Source: DATGMB01 sp035293845 (GTDB lineage Bacteria; Acidobacteriota; Terriglobia; Bryobacterales; Bryobacteraceae). Taken from it: a stretch of DNA of 6,416 nucleotides. Location of the stretch: assembly GCA_035293845.1 (NCBI GenBank), contig DATGMB010000233.1, positions 1 to 6,416 on the forward strand, written 5' to 3'. Below are positions 5,289 to 6,416 of the stretch, piece after piece. Position 1 is the stretch's first letter; every line of letters begins with the position of its first letter. The translations under genes and the position numbers were made by a program. The notes below the pieces were generated by a model. It did not search any database, was not told the origin of the DNA, and saw only the letters and a program-made list of their open reading frames with translations.

Positions 5289-6416
5289 ATGCGGTATGTT
5301 TTCCTTTTTACGCTGGCGCCGGCGCTGGCCGCGCAGACGGCGCGCCTGAATCTGGACCGCGGCTGGAGCGTGCAATCTTCCGGGCGCGTCGCGGAATCCG
5401 GGGCGGTCCTATCGACCGCGCGGTATCGGGCCACGGGCTGGTATCCGGCCGCCATGCCATCGACCGTCGTGGCGGCGCTGGTGGCGAACCGCGTCTATCC
5501 CGATCCCTACTTCGGAATGAATCTGCGCTCGTATCCGGGGATGGGCTACAACATCGGTCAGAACTTCGCCAATCTGCCGATGCCGGCCGCCAGCCCCTTC
5601 GCGCGGCCGTGGTGGTTCCGAACGTCCTTCGCGCTGCCGTCTTCGGCGGCGGGCCGCACGGTCTGGCTGAACTTCGATTCCATCAACTATCGCGCCAACA
5701 TCTGGCTCAACGGCCGGCAGGTCGCGCGGGCGGAAGATGCCGCCGGCATGTACCGGATGTTCGAGTTCGACGTGACCGCTCTGGCGCGGCCGGGCGCAGA
5801 GAACACGCTGGCGGTCGAGGTCTTCCCGCCCGCGGAAAATGACCTCGGGATCACGTTCGTCGACTGGAATCCCATGCCGCCGGATAAAGACATGGGGCTC
5901 GTGCGCGATGTGTACGTGCTGCTCAGCGGGCCGGTCGCGGTGCGGCACCCGCAGGTGCTGACGAAGCTCGATGCCGCGCGCGATGCGGCACGCCTGACCG
6001 TCTCGGCCGAGCTGCGCAACACGGCGCCGCGGCCGATTGCGGGCACGCTGCGGGCCGAGGTTGCCGGGCTCACTCTCTCGCGCCCGGTGAGCCTGGCGGC
6101 CGGGGAAACCGCCCGCATCGAACTGGAGCCCGCCGGGCTCGCGCATCCGAAGCTCTGGTGGCCGTACCCCGTGGGACCGCAGAACCTGTACCATGCCCGA
6201 GTCGAATTCACGGCCGGCGGCGAGATTTCCGATCGCCAGGAGTTCGATTTCGGCATCCGCGAAGTCACCTCCGAGCTCGACGCCCAGCAGCACCGGGTGT
6301 TCCGCATCAACGGACGGAAGATCCTGATCCGCGGCGGCGGCTGGACGCAGGACATGCTGCTGCGCTTTTCGCCGGAGCGCGAGGACGATGAGCTGTCGTA
6401 CGTCCGCGACCTCCAC
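5289..6416 (+). CDS. secreted glycoside hydrolase family 2, exo-beta-D-glucosaminidase-like, 5' part
   Basis: The frame is open from ATG 5289 to the right edge (376 residues), so the gene is partial; enzymes of this type usually run to about 850-900 aa. A short signal peptide (MRYVFLFTLAPALA) predicts export. Residues about 45-215 match the sugar-binding jelly-roll domain of CsxA-like GH2 enzymes: GWYPAAMPSTVVAALV (50-65), VYPDPYFGMNLR (69-80), PWWFRTSF (107-114), and VDWNPMPPDKDMGLVRDVYV (191-210), a hallmark of this subgroup. Residues about 217-327 are an immunoglobulin-like domain with the usual LWWP (289-292). INGRKILIRGGGW (340-352) opens the catalytic TIM barrel. The catalytic acid/base and nucleophile glutamates lie beyond the window, so activity cannot be judged. 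Chitosan-type exo-glucosaminidase is the best guess; beta-mannosidase or another GH2 specificity is possible. It starts 14 bp after the quinoprotein stop, implying one operon. Confidence 0.88.
   Translation, partial: MRYVFLFTLAPALAAQTARLNLDRGWSVQSSGRVAESGAVLSTARYRATGWYPAAMPSTVVAALVANRVYPDPYFGMNLRSYPGMGYNIGQNFANLPMPAASPFARPWWFRTSFALPSSAAGRTVWLNFDSINYRANIWLNGRQVARAEDAAGMYRMFEFDVTALARPGAENTLAVEVFPPAENDLGITFVDWNPMPPDKDMGLVRDVYVLLSGPVAVRHPQVLTKLDAARDAARLTVSAELRNTAPRPIAGTLRAEVAGLTLSRPVSLAAGETARIELEPAGLAHPKLWWPYPVGPQNLYHARVEFTAGGEISDRQEFDFGIREVTSELDAQQHRVFRINGRKILIRGGGWTQDMLLRFSPEREDDELSYVRDLH

Noticed and set aside
5409..6416. Minus-strand frame of 335 codons at the right edge
   Set aside because: It is antisense to the GH2 gene, which has clear family motifs across the same span. 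There is no recognisable domain in the minus-strand product.

Overview
The window is GC-rich bacterial DNA. It carries three complete protein genes and two genes cut by the window edges. The gene style is a quinoprotein dehydrogenase with its cytochrome c at the N-terminus, placed directly before a large secreted family-2 glycosidase, with a lone ppk1 alongside. Together with the base composition this fits a soil Acidobacteriota, perhaps of the Solibacter/Bryobacter type. That assignment is inference from gene content; no rRNA or other phylogenetic marker is present.

Layout, left to right. (1) 2-202 (+): the 3' end of a small cysteine-rich, zinc-ribbon-like protein with a Gln/Pro-rich tail. 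(2) 272-742 (+): a 156-aa predicted lipoprotein of unknown function. (3) 743-993: a convergent intergenic stretch with no gene I can support. (4) 994-3147 (-): ppk1, a complete polyphosphate kinase with all landmark active-site residues. (5) 3148-3501: a 354-bp divergent intergenic region holding an AT-rich core between two related GC hairpins, one of which looks like a bidirectional intrinsic terminator. (6) 3502-5274 (+): an exported PQQ-dependent dehydrogenase with an N-terminal cytochrome c domain. (7) 5289-6416 (+), open at the right edge: the first 376 residues of a secreted glycoside hydrolase family 2 enzyme of the exo-beta-D-glucosaminidase (CsxA-like) type.

The quinohemoprotein and the GH2 enzyme are 14 bp apart on the same strand and both have signal peptides, so they are almost certainly one operon working outside the cytoplasm. 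The simplest reading is that the GH2 enzyme trims sugars from an oligo- or polysaccharide while the dehydrogenase oxidises an alcohol or sugar and passes electrons through its own heme to the respiratory chain. ppk1 is transcribed away from this pair and has no obvious functional link to it.

The points most worth a second look are the altered PQQ/metal site (Asp in place of the usual metal-binding Glu, a D-x-D pair like that of lanthanide enzymes, and no vicinal Cys pair), the twin-hairpin element between two divergent genes, and -10-like hexamers set so close to start codons that leaderless transcription is possible. I saw no CRISPR array, transposase, tRNA or rRNA, and nothing that amounts to a clearly new defence or mobile system.
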